Positions 33,914 to 45,438 of a stretch of DNA of 64,000 bases are shown here, piece after piece. The first letter of the stretch is position 1. The number at the start of each line of letters is the position of its first letter. Position numbers and translations under genes: made by a program. Origin of the DNA: Amanita rubescens (lineage: Eukaryota > Basidiomycota > Agaricomycetes > Agaricales > Amanitaceae); assembly GCA_015039365.1 (NCBI GenBank), contig WION01000008.1:868001-932000 (forward strand), given 5' to 3'. Below the pieces are notes generated by a model, which worked only from the letters and a program-made list of their open reading frames with translations, did not search any database and had not been told where the DNA came from.

Positions 33914-35288
33914 GTAAGTCCGGAGGCTCGGGCGTTATTGCGCGTCCGTCTTCTTGTAGCGGTGATAGAGCCGCTGTTGTGACCTGGCCTAGTAAGATTC
34001 TTCATCATGAGAAGTGTTCCTCATTCGGCCGAAATTTTCATGGTCAAGGTATATTTACAAATTCGCAGATACTTTACAAGCTGGTTATAATCAAGTCTCT
34101 CGAGTTCAAAGCTTAGTGCTTAGCTTTGGTTTTTTCGACAACGCTTTCGAGATCTCCGTACTTGTAGTAAAACTTCAAGCTTTCTGGGTTAGCCGCGGCC
34201 CACGGTCCCGCTTGGTTGAACACCGATGCCGAGACAATGCGTTTGACAGCAATCTCAATTTCATGACATTACAGTGTACTGTTCGGCCGCAATCATTCCC
34301 TTGCCCCATTCAAAGCAGAAACAATCCCACTTACAGGAATCTCCTCAGTCTCAAATATATACTTGGGAACATGTCTCGCGCTCAAAGCGGTCTTAATCGC
34401 CATACGTATTCCTTGCTCCTGGACGGGTGTCCAGGGCGCATTTTCAGGAGCAGAAGAACAGTCTCATCCTTATCGTGCTGACGACGCTGTCCCACGCACA
34501 AGCTATCATCAATCTCCCGCTTGAACCGCTCCATTACAGCATATACCTCGCCAGAGCCGAACCTCACGCCGCTTGGGTTGAGTACGCCGTCGCTCCTACC
34601 AAGGATGAGGATGCCTTCAGTAGCGGGATTGATGACTATGAAGTCGCCTTGCGTCCAAACACCAAGGAAAGTGCTAAAGTAGGCTTCACGGAGTTTTTGC
34701 CCGGTCGCGTCATTCCAGAAATAGAACGGGAGAGAGGGGTGTGGGCGCATGCATACAAGTTCCCCGGGCTCTCCTTGTGCTCGATGTTCTTTCCAGAGGG
34801 GTCGAAAACTTCAACTTTGAGGCCGAGGGATTTGGCTTGGATTTCTGAAAGGGTTGGGTTAGTTGGCTCGTGGTTCATAGGATGGGGCAACTTACCATCG
34901 CAGTGAACGGGGAGGCAGGCTGCACCTACGACAACTAATGAAGAAATCAGCTATGACCAAGTGGACGAATACGTTGCATACAAGATCCACAAATGTCTGT
35001 GCCTCCGCTGACAGATACCATATGTACTTTTGAACTGCCGAAAGCGCTCTGCGTCCATTGGAACAACGTTGGAGTTAAGGGGGCACCTGTGTTGGCAATG
35101 GTACGGAGAGCATGGAATGGTCCAAGCTCTACTAGATTTGGGAATTTTCAGTTCCAGCGACCAAATGAACGGAAATCACACACATAATTTACATACATAA
35201 TATTTCTGCTTTGGACCTCGGCCTCAGAGAGGGGGGCGTGGACTGGTTCCAAGAAGGTTTACGCTATGAAAACGTCGGTATATGCAGA
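33914..35288. repeat. Direct repeat copy 1 (AACS 3' segment)
   Basis: Near-identical by eye (roughly 90 percent, not computed) and in the same orientation as 39027-40400. Similarity starts at gtaagtccggaggctcggg and fades after gaaggtttacgctatgaaaacg. The unit carries the downstream flank and last exons of an acetoacetyl-CoA synthetase gene. It lies on the downstream side of the Crinkler-like gene. Confidence 0.85.
34107..35288 (-). pseudogene. Truncated acetoacetyl-CoA synthetase pseudogene
   Basis: Holds only the C-terminal third of the enzyme ([20 protein letters not shown] region through the APTG...[19 protein letters not shown] core to the end). All upstream exons, including the AMP-binding loop, are missing. 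Compared with the intact copy at 39228-41820, it has a one-base deletion near 34775 and a loss of about ten bases near 34410. Both shift the frame, and the last exon is also altered around 34110. It is therefore a dead fragment made by duplication. Confidence 0.8.
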
Positions 35289-35577
35289 ATCTAGAAACGC
35301 TACGACGCCCCCGTATCTTTTTCTTCACCCTCATGATGAAGCGTGTAATACGAATATATCAGGAATATAATTCTTATGTTTTCACCCGAATCCTAACTCG
35401 GGTACCGTAACCTCTACCATGTACACAAAAAAGGTATAGAATAAGCGAAAACCACTTAAAACAGCTTGCGGTGTGACGGTCGTCTGAGTAATCATATAGC
35501 ATTCCAAACAGCAATCCTGGTAGGGTCATGATTGAAGTTATACCACTTTTCTGCCATCAGGCACATTCGATTTCTAC

Positions 35578-38500
35578 TCATCCTGATCGTCTCTTCGTCT
35601 TTCTGGATGCAGGTGTAGCTTTCTTGTTGCTCCTGGGCCTAGACGGAGGTGCCCTCTGTGCAATTGTAAATCAGAACGGAAGGGAGGAAAGCTGGTCAAG
35701 AGCGAACCTTGCGCTTTGCGGTGGCAGTAGCATCCCGGTCTTCATTACTGGCACCCTGGGCCATCATGTCAGCTGAATCTTGTAAGACCCATCATTGTCC
35801 TGCAACTGCATCCAGCTTTCCCTATTCACACAGATGAAGTGTCAAACCTTGACTTTCTCGGCCGCTTTCCCTTGAAAACGAGCCAGCATCACAGTAGACT
35901 TAGCTTCGATCGGAGCGTTCTTGCACAATTCCTCGGTAGCTTCACCGAAATCTTCGCCAATTATTTCCTCTTCTGATTCCTGTGAATAATAACGAATTAG
36001 AAGAGCCGACTTCGCGCGCGCAGGCTAACTAGACAGCAACCCACGTTTTGCCTTGCAGGCTCATTGATGCGCATCTTGCGACTCGGTTGATCTGCTTCAT
36101 ACATCAGAGGCAAAGGTAAGTTCTGCAGGCAAACTCTTACTTTCTTGCAGTCTGCTATAACGAGCTTCGAGCCGCTCACCCAGGGGTTTGTACACGTCGC
36201 TCACCGTAACGTGCATTTGTTTGTGTTGCGGGGCAATCACCTGCGTACCACCCCGTAAGGATCTCAACTCCTCCTCAACGATATTCCAAGAATGCTGATG
36301 TTCGACAATCCAGACGAACGTGGATGATAAAGTGTAACCCTGAAAGCAGTTCTTCCATTTTGCCCAATCAGCATAAAAAAGAGTTTCCGAATCCTTGTGG
36401 CAAGGGTTGATGGAGATCTGAATGGGTACTATCAACATGGTTTTCTTCCTCTTGTCAACGGAGAGATAAAGGGCATCGATGTTATAATTCCACCGATCGG
36501 AGATATACAACATTTCCGAAGCAGTCAGCAAGGTTTCGTCCAAAGTGTCCAAAATATCACCAGAGAATATCTCAGATTTTACAGAATTCCAATGGAGGTC
36601 TCCATAATTGAAACCAATACTTGACATAGCGCTAAGGCAGGCTTGTTTCACGATGAATCCGACAACGACCGGGTTGTCCTCGAAAGAGTTAAGCCGTATC
36701 TTGTCAAGGAATTCGTTGGGTTTCGCCTTACGAACAATTATCGCACCAGCTTCCCTGGCAAGACCGCATGTGGAATAACAACGGCAGCTTTCTTCATCCC
36801 ACCAGAAATACCGGTGGTCAAGCGATTCCGTCGAAATCCAGGCCACCGAGCCTGATAAGCAAGCGAAGAGTTCTTCGATATAGTATCTTAAATTAAGGTA
36901 TCAGCATGGTTAAGCGAGGCGGACAAGAACGCACTGACGATACATACTGCTGAGCGCCTTTAGTTTCTTCCATGATCTCAGCAAAACGAAAAATGTTCTC
37001 CTTCACGGCTACGAGGTCCTTATCGTGCCAAAAGTTTTGTTCTATCTCGTGGAAATCTCGGTCTCTGCCACTGTAAAAGGGGTCGAAGGAGAAGAGGAAT
37101 GCATCCCGTTAGGTCTTTGACTCTATCCTTGTCGAACTCGTGTTTGAAAATGGGCAGTTTGCCCTGATGATGAACCCACCACTGTTCCACCTCCTCCTGC
37201 GAAACAGAAGCGGATTAAATCGAGAGATATGGCATCCAAAGTGGATTTCTCACCTTCGACATTCCGCTCATCATCGACATCTTGATGTCGTTAGTCTGAC
37301 TCCGTGCCATATGTCGAGCCGTGCTATAGCTTGCTGAGGCGCCAGTAATTTTGTAGTGACCAACAGGGATGCCCTGCAAGAAGGTTTGGAGCTCCTCCTT
37401 GCGAGAGTTCGACACCGAATCTGCATTGGGTAACTCCTCCAAAGCGTTTACCTGATCAATGATGAAATATAGACGCGTCGTACCCAAAGTGCGGCAGAAT
37501 TTTGATGCATCGCTAATGTTTTGGAAAGATCGAATCTTGTCACGATGTGCCAAAGAGGGAGCATCAGCAAATGAACAAAGCAATGCGCTTTGGATGTAGG
37601 ATAGAGGATCCATCAACATTTGCTGGCAATCGGGTATGTATACTGGGCGATTTCCAAGGCGGAAAAGGAGGCACGCCAAGGCCGCGAGCATATGGGACTT
37701 GCCGCACCCCATATTCCCATAGAGGAATAACCGAGAAAACCCCGAACCAATCCGAAATGATTGAACATTAGCCCAGAGCTTGCCAAAACGCTCACGGCCC
37801 ATATACTCAAACAGCCTTCACCGGTTCCTTGCTCAGGGGAAATCGTTCTGTGGGTAGAGAACCGTACAACAAGGGGAACGGAAGTAAACCCATGTTATGG
37901 GGATTTGAATACCAGTCAGGACGATTATCAATCTTTTGCAAAGCGTCATGAAATATACGCAAATCAGCTGTTTTCATGTCAAAAATCATTTTGCAATCTT
38001 CTGGACAGGAGGGCGTCACCTTCCGACGGCAATAACACATTAGGGCAGAGGAGGAGCTGGAAAGGAGCAAGTAGGAAAGAAGAAACGACAGCATCGAGAG
38101 AAAGAGAGAACATGTGGTCGGATTAGGGGTTGAAGTGGGTGAGTCGGAAATAATCAGGAGGGTAAAGGACGTCAAGGGGATTATGATACAATGGCGAATG
38201 AGGGGTGGACCGTGGTGATGGGAAGTAGTGCGGGTAGTCGGAGAAAATGGACGCAGCAGGTGGATGGGTTTTGATTAGTAGTGTGCAACTGATAGGAAAA
38301 AGCACGGGCTTACTTAGAACAATAACCTGGACGTGTGGAATTGCGAGAGATGCCGGAAAGAGCTCCAACACCTTCTGTTCGGAACTCAACTCCTCCGCAA
38401 ACTCCTCGAAATGGTCGCCTCGTAACTTGCTCATGCGATCTGTGAGAGTCCGACCTGGGCCAACAGGTTCTGAATTGATGAGCTTGCAGGACAGAGTTAG

Positions 38501-38768
38501 CCATAACAGAAATATGGGGCCCGTGAATACAAACACACCTTCAAAACAACGGAGCCAGGAACATTAATCAACCGGAATTGTTACGCTTGTGTGTAGAACT
38601 CACCTTCCAAAGAACTATGCGATCTGAAGGAACTGTAATACAAAATTTATGCCTGATGGCCTCTTTCAAGTAGCCAATGTCGACGCTCTCAGGAACTGTG
38701 ACCGGAGCGGGAGGGTGTTCGATGTCGACAAGGCACCAAAGTGTAATACGGCTCTGCTCTTCAAACAT
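35578..38768 (-). CDS. Crinkler-like (CRN) protein: header, P-loop NTPase, nuclease-like domain
   Basis: Multi-exon minus-strand gene. The first exon (about 38606-38768) has the ubiquitin-like Crinkler header (RITLWCLVD, DIGYLKEAIRHKF, RIVLWKV). The next exon, near 38340-38480, ends in HVQVIVL as in CRN headers. The exon at 37240-37808 is a P-loop NTPase: Walker A LFLYGNMGCGKSHML, Walker B-like LYFIIDQVNAL. The exon ending at 36097 contains DHRYFWW, CGLARE, and DALYLSV...IVPIQIS, resembling the restriction-endonuclease-like domain of CRN proteins. Last exons form a Lys/Arg-rich tail ending at 35578. CRNs are known in oomycetes and several fungi, some acting in host nuclei and others probably in conflict between cells or genomes. 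Two +1 breaks (37809-37811, 37079-37082) interrupt it. There is no signal peptide. The role is unknown. Confidence 0.75.
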
Positions 38769-39026
38769 CTCGAGCAGTGGGAGCAAGTAACAGTGGTGCT
38801 AAATTCCACCAAAGGAGAGATGTTGTGTATTGGAAGGAGTAAAGGATCGAACTCGTTCATCGCAATAGGGGGAAATGAGATTGTGATCTAAAGTGAAACA
38901 CACTTAGGGGGGCTCAAACATCAGCAAATTAAGGACCCACACCCGCTCGCACCAGATACCATGGACTTGCTGCAACATTTGTCTGTAATTAGAATACAAC
39001 CTTTATTCTAATCAGAACATGACAAA

Positions 39027-40400
39027 GTAAGTTTGGAGGCTCGGGCATTATTGTGCGTCCGTCTTTTTGCAGCAGTGATAGAGCCGCTGCTGTGACCTGG
39101 CCTAGTAAGATTCTTCATCATGGGAATGGTTCCTCATTTGGACGAAATTTTCGTGGTCAAGATGTATTGTTACAAATTCGCAAATACTTTACAAGCTGGT
39201 TATCATAAGTCTCTCGAGTGCGCGTGCTCAAAGCTTAGCTTTGGTTTTCCCGACAACACTTTCGAGATCTCTGTACTTGTAGTAAAGCTTCAAGCTTTCT
39301 GGGTTAACCACGGTCCCGCTTGGTTGAACATCGATGCCTGAGATAATGCGTTTGACAGCAATCTCAATTTTCTTGCCATTCACAGTGTACTGTTCGGCCG
39401 CAATCATTCGCATGCCCCATTTAAAGCAGAAACAATACCACTTACAGGAATCTCCTCAGTCTTAAATATATACTTGGGAACATGTCTCGCGCTCAAGGCG
39501 GTCCTAATCGCTACACGTATTCTTTGCTCTAGATTGGGAGTGAACGGGTGTCCAGGGCGCATTTTCAGGAACAGAAGGACCGTCTCGTCCTTATCGTGCT
39601 GACGACGCTGTCCCACGCACAAGCTATCGTCAATCTCCCGCTTGAACCGCTCCATTACGCCATATACCTCGCCGGAGCCGAACCTCACGCCGCTTGGGTT
39701 GAGCACGCCGTCGCTCCTACCAAGGATGAGGATGCCTTTAGTATCGGGGTTGATGACTATGAAGTCGCCTTGTGTCCAAACACCAGGGAAAGTGCTAAAG
39801 TAGGCTTCACGGAGTTTTTGCCCGGTCGCGTCATTCCAGAAATAGAGCGGGAGAGAGGGGTGTGGGCGCGTGCATACAAGTTCCCCGGGCTCCCCTGTGT
39901 GCTCGATGTTCTTTCCAGAGGGGTCGAAAACTTCGACTTTGAGGCCGAGGGATTTGGCTTGGATTTCTGAAAGGGGTGGTTTAGTTGGCTCGTGGTTCAT
40001 AGGATGGCGCAACTTACCACCGCAGTGAACGGGGAGGCAGGCTGCACCTACGACAACTAATGAAGAAATCAGCTATGACCAAGTGGACGAATACGTTGCA
40101 TACAAGATCCACAAATGTCTGTGCCTCCGCTGACAGATACCATGTGTACTTTTGAACTGCCGAAAGCGCTCTGCGTCCATTGGAACAACGTTGGAGTTAA
40201 GGGGGCACCTGTGCTGGCGATGGTACGAAGAGCATGGAATGGCCCAAGCTCTGCTGCCAGTGGATTTGGAAATGTCAATCCCGGCGACCAAATAAACGGA
40301 AATCACACACACATGGTTTAATATTTTTGCTTTGGACCTCAGAGAGGAAACGTGGGCTGGTTCCAAGAAGGTTTACACTATAAAAACGTTAGTATGCAAA
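39027..40400. repeat. Direct repeat copy 2 (within AACS gene)
   Basis: Counterpart of 33914-35288, same orientation. This copy forms the 3' exons and flank of the full AACS gene and is probably the source. The start-to-start distance between copies is about 5.1 kb and encloses the Crinkler-like gene. Confidence 0.85.
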
Positions 40401-41820
40401 TGCATTGGAAGAGAACTGAGGGTGCACTTCTGGTCGTTGACGATCTTCAGATACGTCTCGACATTAGGGTAAAACGGCGATCCGTCGTATAAAATGATTC
40501 GTGCACCACATGCTAGGCCACTAAGCATGAAGGGCCACATCATCCATCCAGTCTGCCAACAAGTGATTCAACATATGCGCACACGGAAATTAGAAAGGGA
40601 TTCACGGTGGTATACTGAAAATAAGTTTCGTCAGGGTTAAGGTCCAGACCCACACGAATGTCTTTCTTGGTTTGCAATAAGACACCCTATGGTGTACATG
40701 AGGAAGAAGGCACGGTGCAGGACGACAAAGCGTACTCCAGCAGAGTGAACAATGCATTTCGGTTTGCCAGATGTTCCAGAACTGTATAGGATATATAATG
40801 GGTGGCTGAAAGGTAACTGCTCAAATTTGAGCTCTCGATTATCGCCTGTAGCAAGAAACTCTGCCAGGGTCGTTCTTATTGTCTTCAGTCAATTACATAT
40901 TCACTTCGTCTGTCAAAGGTACTAACGTCTTTGGTAGCCGCGTTCTCGGAGCCGCACTGGATACCGCGCTAGGAAGCAGTATGGCTTTCTGCAAACTTTG
41001 CTTGACAAGGTCTTGTATCACATCACTGATTTTGGGAATAAGGTCTATGACTTTGCCCGCATACTGGACTTCGGTTTCAGTAAAGATGAACTTAGGCTGT
41101 ATCTGCTTATATCTGTCCAAAATGCCTTGGGTTCCCATGTCGGTAGCAGTCGTCGAGAATATGGCACCGACGCTAGCGGCTGCGAGAGCGAGCACTACAG
41201 CGGTAATCGAATTGGAGACGACAGCTGCTCTGGATAAGCATAGGAAGGCATAAGATGACGCTCAATACTAACCTGCGACTCTGTCACCGCTCTGGAGCCC
41301 GTTGGCTCTCATAGCAGCTGCCATATCTCTGACCAACATCCGCAGCGTGCGGAAGCTGCAGTGCTCGACTACACCAGACTCGGTGATCGCGGTGCATGCA
41401 ACTGCGTCGTCGTTGCGGCACAAGAGATTCTCGGCATAGTTAAGTTTGGCGCCGGGAAACCAGACGGGTATTTCCTTGAATGTGCCTTTGTCGAGGATCT
41501 AGGTTTCATGTTAAGTGAAAGAGCGAGCAAGATTAGTGGCAGGAAACACCTTGGTTGGCGGTTTGGAGTATATGATACCGAGGAACTCCCATAGGTCTTG
41601 CCAAAACGTGTAATCGGTGACGGAATACTCGTGTAGGTCATCATAGTTGACTTATGGAGTCAGCAAGGTCAGTAACCGTCAGTTTACAGCCGTAATGGAT
41701 TGTCACACCGAGATTAAGACCATGTTTCCTGTTGATAAGCCTTCTGAGGGCGTCTATGTTGGTAAGATGCGGACGGGTGGGAGTCCAGAGCAGCTTAGAA
41801 TGGGTGAAGTGGGGATTCAT
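39228..41820 (-). CDS. Acetoacetyl-CoA synthetase (AACS), copy A
   Basis: ATP-dependent ligase of the ANL superfamily that activates acetoacetate to acetoacetyl-CoA in the cytosol, feeding sterol and fatty-acid synthesis or ketone-body and leucine salvage. The start is [14 protein letters not shown] (41820). Blocks in order: [38 protein letters not shown], the AMP-binding loop [52 protein letters not shown], then [17 protein letters not shown]. The last exon after [11 protein letters not shown] supplies the usual Lys region and ends at 39228. Introns of about 50 nt separate these, and the frame joins cleanly at those I checked. It is divergent from SEY1. Confidence 0.88.
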
Positions 41821-42298
41821 GTTGGTGGGGGGTTGTTCGCTTCCCGCATTATTTTGTAACGAGTGGGGTGGCGATCGATTGGATTCGGAATCGGTGTAAC
41901 GGTAGCGCCGCTGGTTCTTTTGCACTGACTAAAGCGCGATCTCTGCGCGTAAACGTAGTAGCTCAATTTATGTATTTCCCGACACTTAGTAGACGTGTAA
42001 TTGAAGACGCCGCAACCGCATGCATTTGGCGGTTGGCACGCGGACTGTCGTGAAAGACTTCTTCATATATATACCACGTACGCGGATGCTTGTATGAAGC
42101 ACACTGTATGTATGCAGTCCATATATACTGGCTACTCGACGCGTCCTCGAGGCACAGTCGCGTCGTGCAGTCAGACACGTGGCCCAATTTGGTACACTCT
42201 AGCCGGCCATTACCACATTGCACCTCCTGCATTTCGCCCTTCATCTTTCCCGTATAAGTTTCTCCCAACTCATTCTTTTCTCCATATTCCCCGCTTCA
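41821..42298. promoter_or_regulatory. Divergent promoter region AACS copy A / SEY1
   Basis: About 480 nt between two opposed starts. Contains tatatatacc and tatatatact stretches near 42066 and 42122 that could serve as TATA-like elements. No gene recognised. Confidence 0.4.
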
Positions 42299-45205
42299 AT
42301 GCCGGCGCAAACCGCTGTTCTGCCACCGGGTGACTCCTCTACTACCAACGGCCATGCAAGAGGTTATTTGGATCGCATTCAAATTATAGACGACGAGAAA
42401 AACTTTACGTGCGTACATCATAGACCTGGCGACGTATAATGGACATGACACCCATTCTGATATTGCAGCTCAAAGCTGAACGCCCAACTTGAACAGTGGG
42501 ATCTAAGGGACGTTGGGTTCGGATACAACATTGTGGCTGTCTTTGGCTCACAGTCTACTGGCAAAAGTTTGTCAAGCGCGCAGCAATGCACGTGAACTGA
42601 GGCTAATGCGCATTACAGGTACATTGCTCAACCGACTCTTTGGTACTACTTTCGACGTTATGGACGAAACGAAGAGGCAACAGACGACCAAAGGTATGAA
42701 TGTCGGCTAGAGCATTAATATGGTCATCAATATGCATACAGGCATCTGGATGTGCCGCGCCAAGGATTCTAACATTCTTGTTATGGACGTTGAAGGCACG
42801 GACGGCCGTGAGCGTGGCGAGGACCAGGTGGGTGATGACCAGAGTTATGAATCCAAGAATTGACGTACGTGATATCCAATCCAGGATTTTGAGCGCAAAT
42901 CGGCTTTGTTCTCTCTTGCCTCGTCCGAAATCCTTATTGTCAATCTTTGGGAACACCAGGTTGGACTCTATCAAGGAGCCAACATGGGTCTCTTGAAGAC
43001 CGTTTTCGAAGTGAATCTTGGCCTGTTTGGGAAACGGGCAATAGAGGGGTGAGTGTCCGGTATGCCATTCAGAGTAGTATCTCATCCCAGAACTAGAACA
43101 AGTGGTCGCACTCTCCTATTATTTGTCATTCGGGACCACCTTGGCGTGACGCCTCTCAAGAATCTGCAAGATACTGTTACTTCAGATCTTGAAAAGATAT
43201 GGAGAAGCTTGAGCAAACCACCTGAGCTCAGGGAATGTCTGTTAACCGACTTTTTCGATCTTGCCTTCACGGCACTTCCTCACAAGATCCTTGTTCCGGA
43301 CAAATTTGAATCTGAAGTCGCGAAGTTACGTACAAAGTTCGTGAACAAGGGGCAGGAAGGGTACTTTTTCAAACCGATGTACCATAAACGTGTTCCCGCC
43401 GATGGTGTTGCATTCTACATGGAGAGTAATTGGGTAAGTTCTCGGAAAATACATTTCGGACGCGGTTAACTGGCATGTAGGAACAAGTTCAAAGCAACAA
43501 GGACCTCGACCTGCCTACACAACAGGAGCTTCTTGCACAATTCCGTTGTGATGAAATATCCAAAGTTGCGCTGCTGGACTTTAATGAGCAAGCCAAGTCC
43601 CAGAAAAAGCCCATTGAATCAGGTCGTGTCGTTCAAGGCCTTGGCGGCATGATGAGAGCATGGCATACTGAAGCGCTCAGTGAGTGTCATTAAGTTATGT
43701 CCAGTGAAATCTATTTATCGGAAAAAGGCCAATACGATCGCGATGCCTCCCGTTATCATCAACAAGTATATAAACGCAAGCGCAGCGACTTGATAGCCAC
43801 CATGAATTCAACACTGACGCCGCTGTTTCTTGGCCAGCTCAAAAACTTGCACAAGTCATGTCTTGTTGCATTCAAGAAACAGATGATGGACGGAATGAAG
43901 GGCGACAGTTACAATTTTGCCGAGATTGTGTCCAAGGCTCGGAGAAATACCGAAGGGTCATTTTCAAGTGGTGCAAAAGAGGCTCTTCTGGAAGAAACGG
44001 ACTGGAGCTGGGAAGACGAACTCGAGTTGCTCAGGGATGAGGTCCGGCAAGTTGCTGATCAGTGCCGGAAGGATGAGACCAAAAAAATGATTAACTCGAT
44101 TGAGGTGCGTAGGTCGATTAGTGCAGGTTGACGTCGATTTACGTTCGTATAGCGCAAATTCAAAGCACGGATAACAGAACCTGTAGAGTTGGCGCTCGAC
44201 AAAGCCACCCCAGATATGTGGGACAAGGTTCTTCGAGCATTCAAGGACGCTCTGGCAGAGACGGAGGCCCAATATATGTCTAAAGCTATTAGTATGTTGG
44301 TTATAAGTTGAAATGTCTTGCGCTTATGTTTGTTATAGGTTTTAATTGTACCGATGATGAAAATGCTACCTCATTAGCCGAGCTCCGGAGGCGCACGTGG
44401 CAGGCCCTGCGGGCGAAGATTGACGAGCAACTGGCCGAAACAGTCATACTGGGCAAGTTGAGAGCTCACTTCGAAGAACGATTCCGCTACGACGAGACCG
44501 GCGTGCCAAGGGTATGGAAACCCAAGGATGACATCAAGGGTGTCTTCAAGGTGGCAAAGGACGAGACGTTAGAACTAGTTCTGCTATATGCCAAGATTGT
44601 TCCCAAGGAGTCGGTAAACAAGTACGAACTACCTGCAGATGCGTCTGGCGTCGGTTCGATCGAGGAATATGACTTTGCATCGTCACTAGTGATTTTCACC
44701 GAGACCAAAGTCCGCGACCTTCAGAGCAAGTTTGGCAGGGATGCGGATGCGCACTATGTGGAGGCTGAGAGGAGTATGGTTATGGGTATTGCGCAGATCC
44801 CAAGATGGGTGTATGCGCTGCTGGTCGTGCTGGGATGGAATGAGGCGATGGCAATATTGCTCAATCCTCTATTATTCACATTTGCCATCGTGGCCATTGT
44901 GACACTGTGAGTGTTGTTCGACTCCGATGCCCGGTTGCTCATGACGTTACAACAGATACTTTATCACCCAACTTGGCTTGGCCGGGCCACTTTATAATAT
45001 GGTATCGATGGTATTTTCCGAGGTATGCAGAATACAATAATGCTATAAATAGCTAATAATGACGTTGGGACAGATTTGGGATCATTTAGTCACACTGTTG
45101 AAACAGCAGTTGGCAGAACCAGCACCAGCGCGGACCCGGGAGTCGCCACCAAGGACGGATAGCAGGGATGATGTGAGACAGGAGCTGCGGCGACGGCAGA
45201 CATAG
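42299..45205 (+). CDS. SEY1: SEY1/RHD3-type dynamin-like GTPase (ER fusion)
   Basis: Membrane GTPase that fuses ER tubules, functional counterpart of atlastin. Starts at [12 protein letters not shown]. The GTPase domain follows across short exons: [19 protein letters not shown] (P-loop, last Ser codon split by an intron), [65 protein letters not shown] long helical middle domain follows ([37 protein letters not shown]). Near the C-terminus lies a hairpin of two hydrophobic segments ([28 protein letters not shown]), with a further weakly hydrophobic exon and a short basic cytosolic tail. The layout is complete and no frame break was seen. Confidence 0.95.
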
Positions 45206-45438
45206 AACGTTGTTAGATACTCCGATATATATTGTTTTTAATTTCATTGTTGTGCATAAGGCCAGGGACCGAGGGAGACAAAAAGCCCACAAAGCATACC
45301 TATTGTGACTCACCGTGACGTAACAAAAGGACTTCCCGATCAGGCAGGCAGTGAATGGAGGACAATGAACAGCAAGACTGAAAAAGCCTGTGCGAGCTCA
45401 GAGAGTGTTGCACCGTCGCAGGTCGACTCTATCCGACC

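Noticed and set aside
33754..34116. 120-codon plus ORF at the repeat edge
   Set aside because: Spans the repeat breakpoint, antisense to the AACS pseudogene flank; no family features.
39548..39970. 140-codon plus ORF, with a near-identical one at 34427-34906
   Set aside because: Antisense shadows of the AACS C-terminal exon; their similarity simply reflects the direct repeat.
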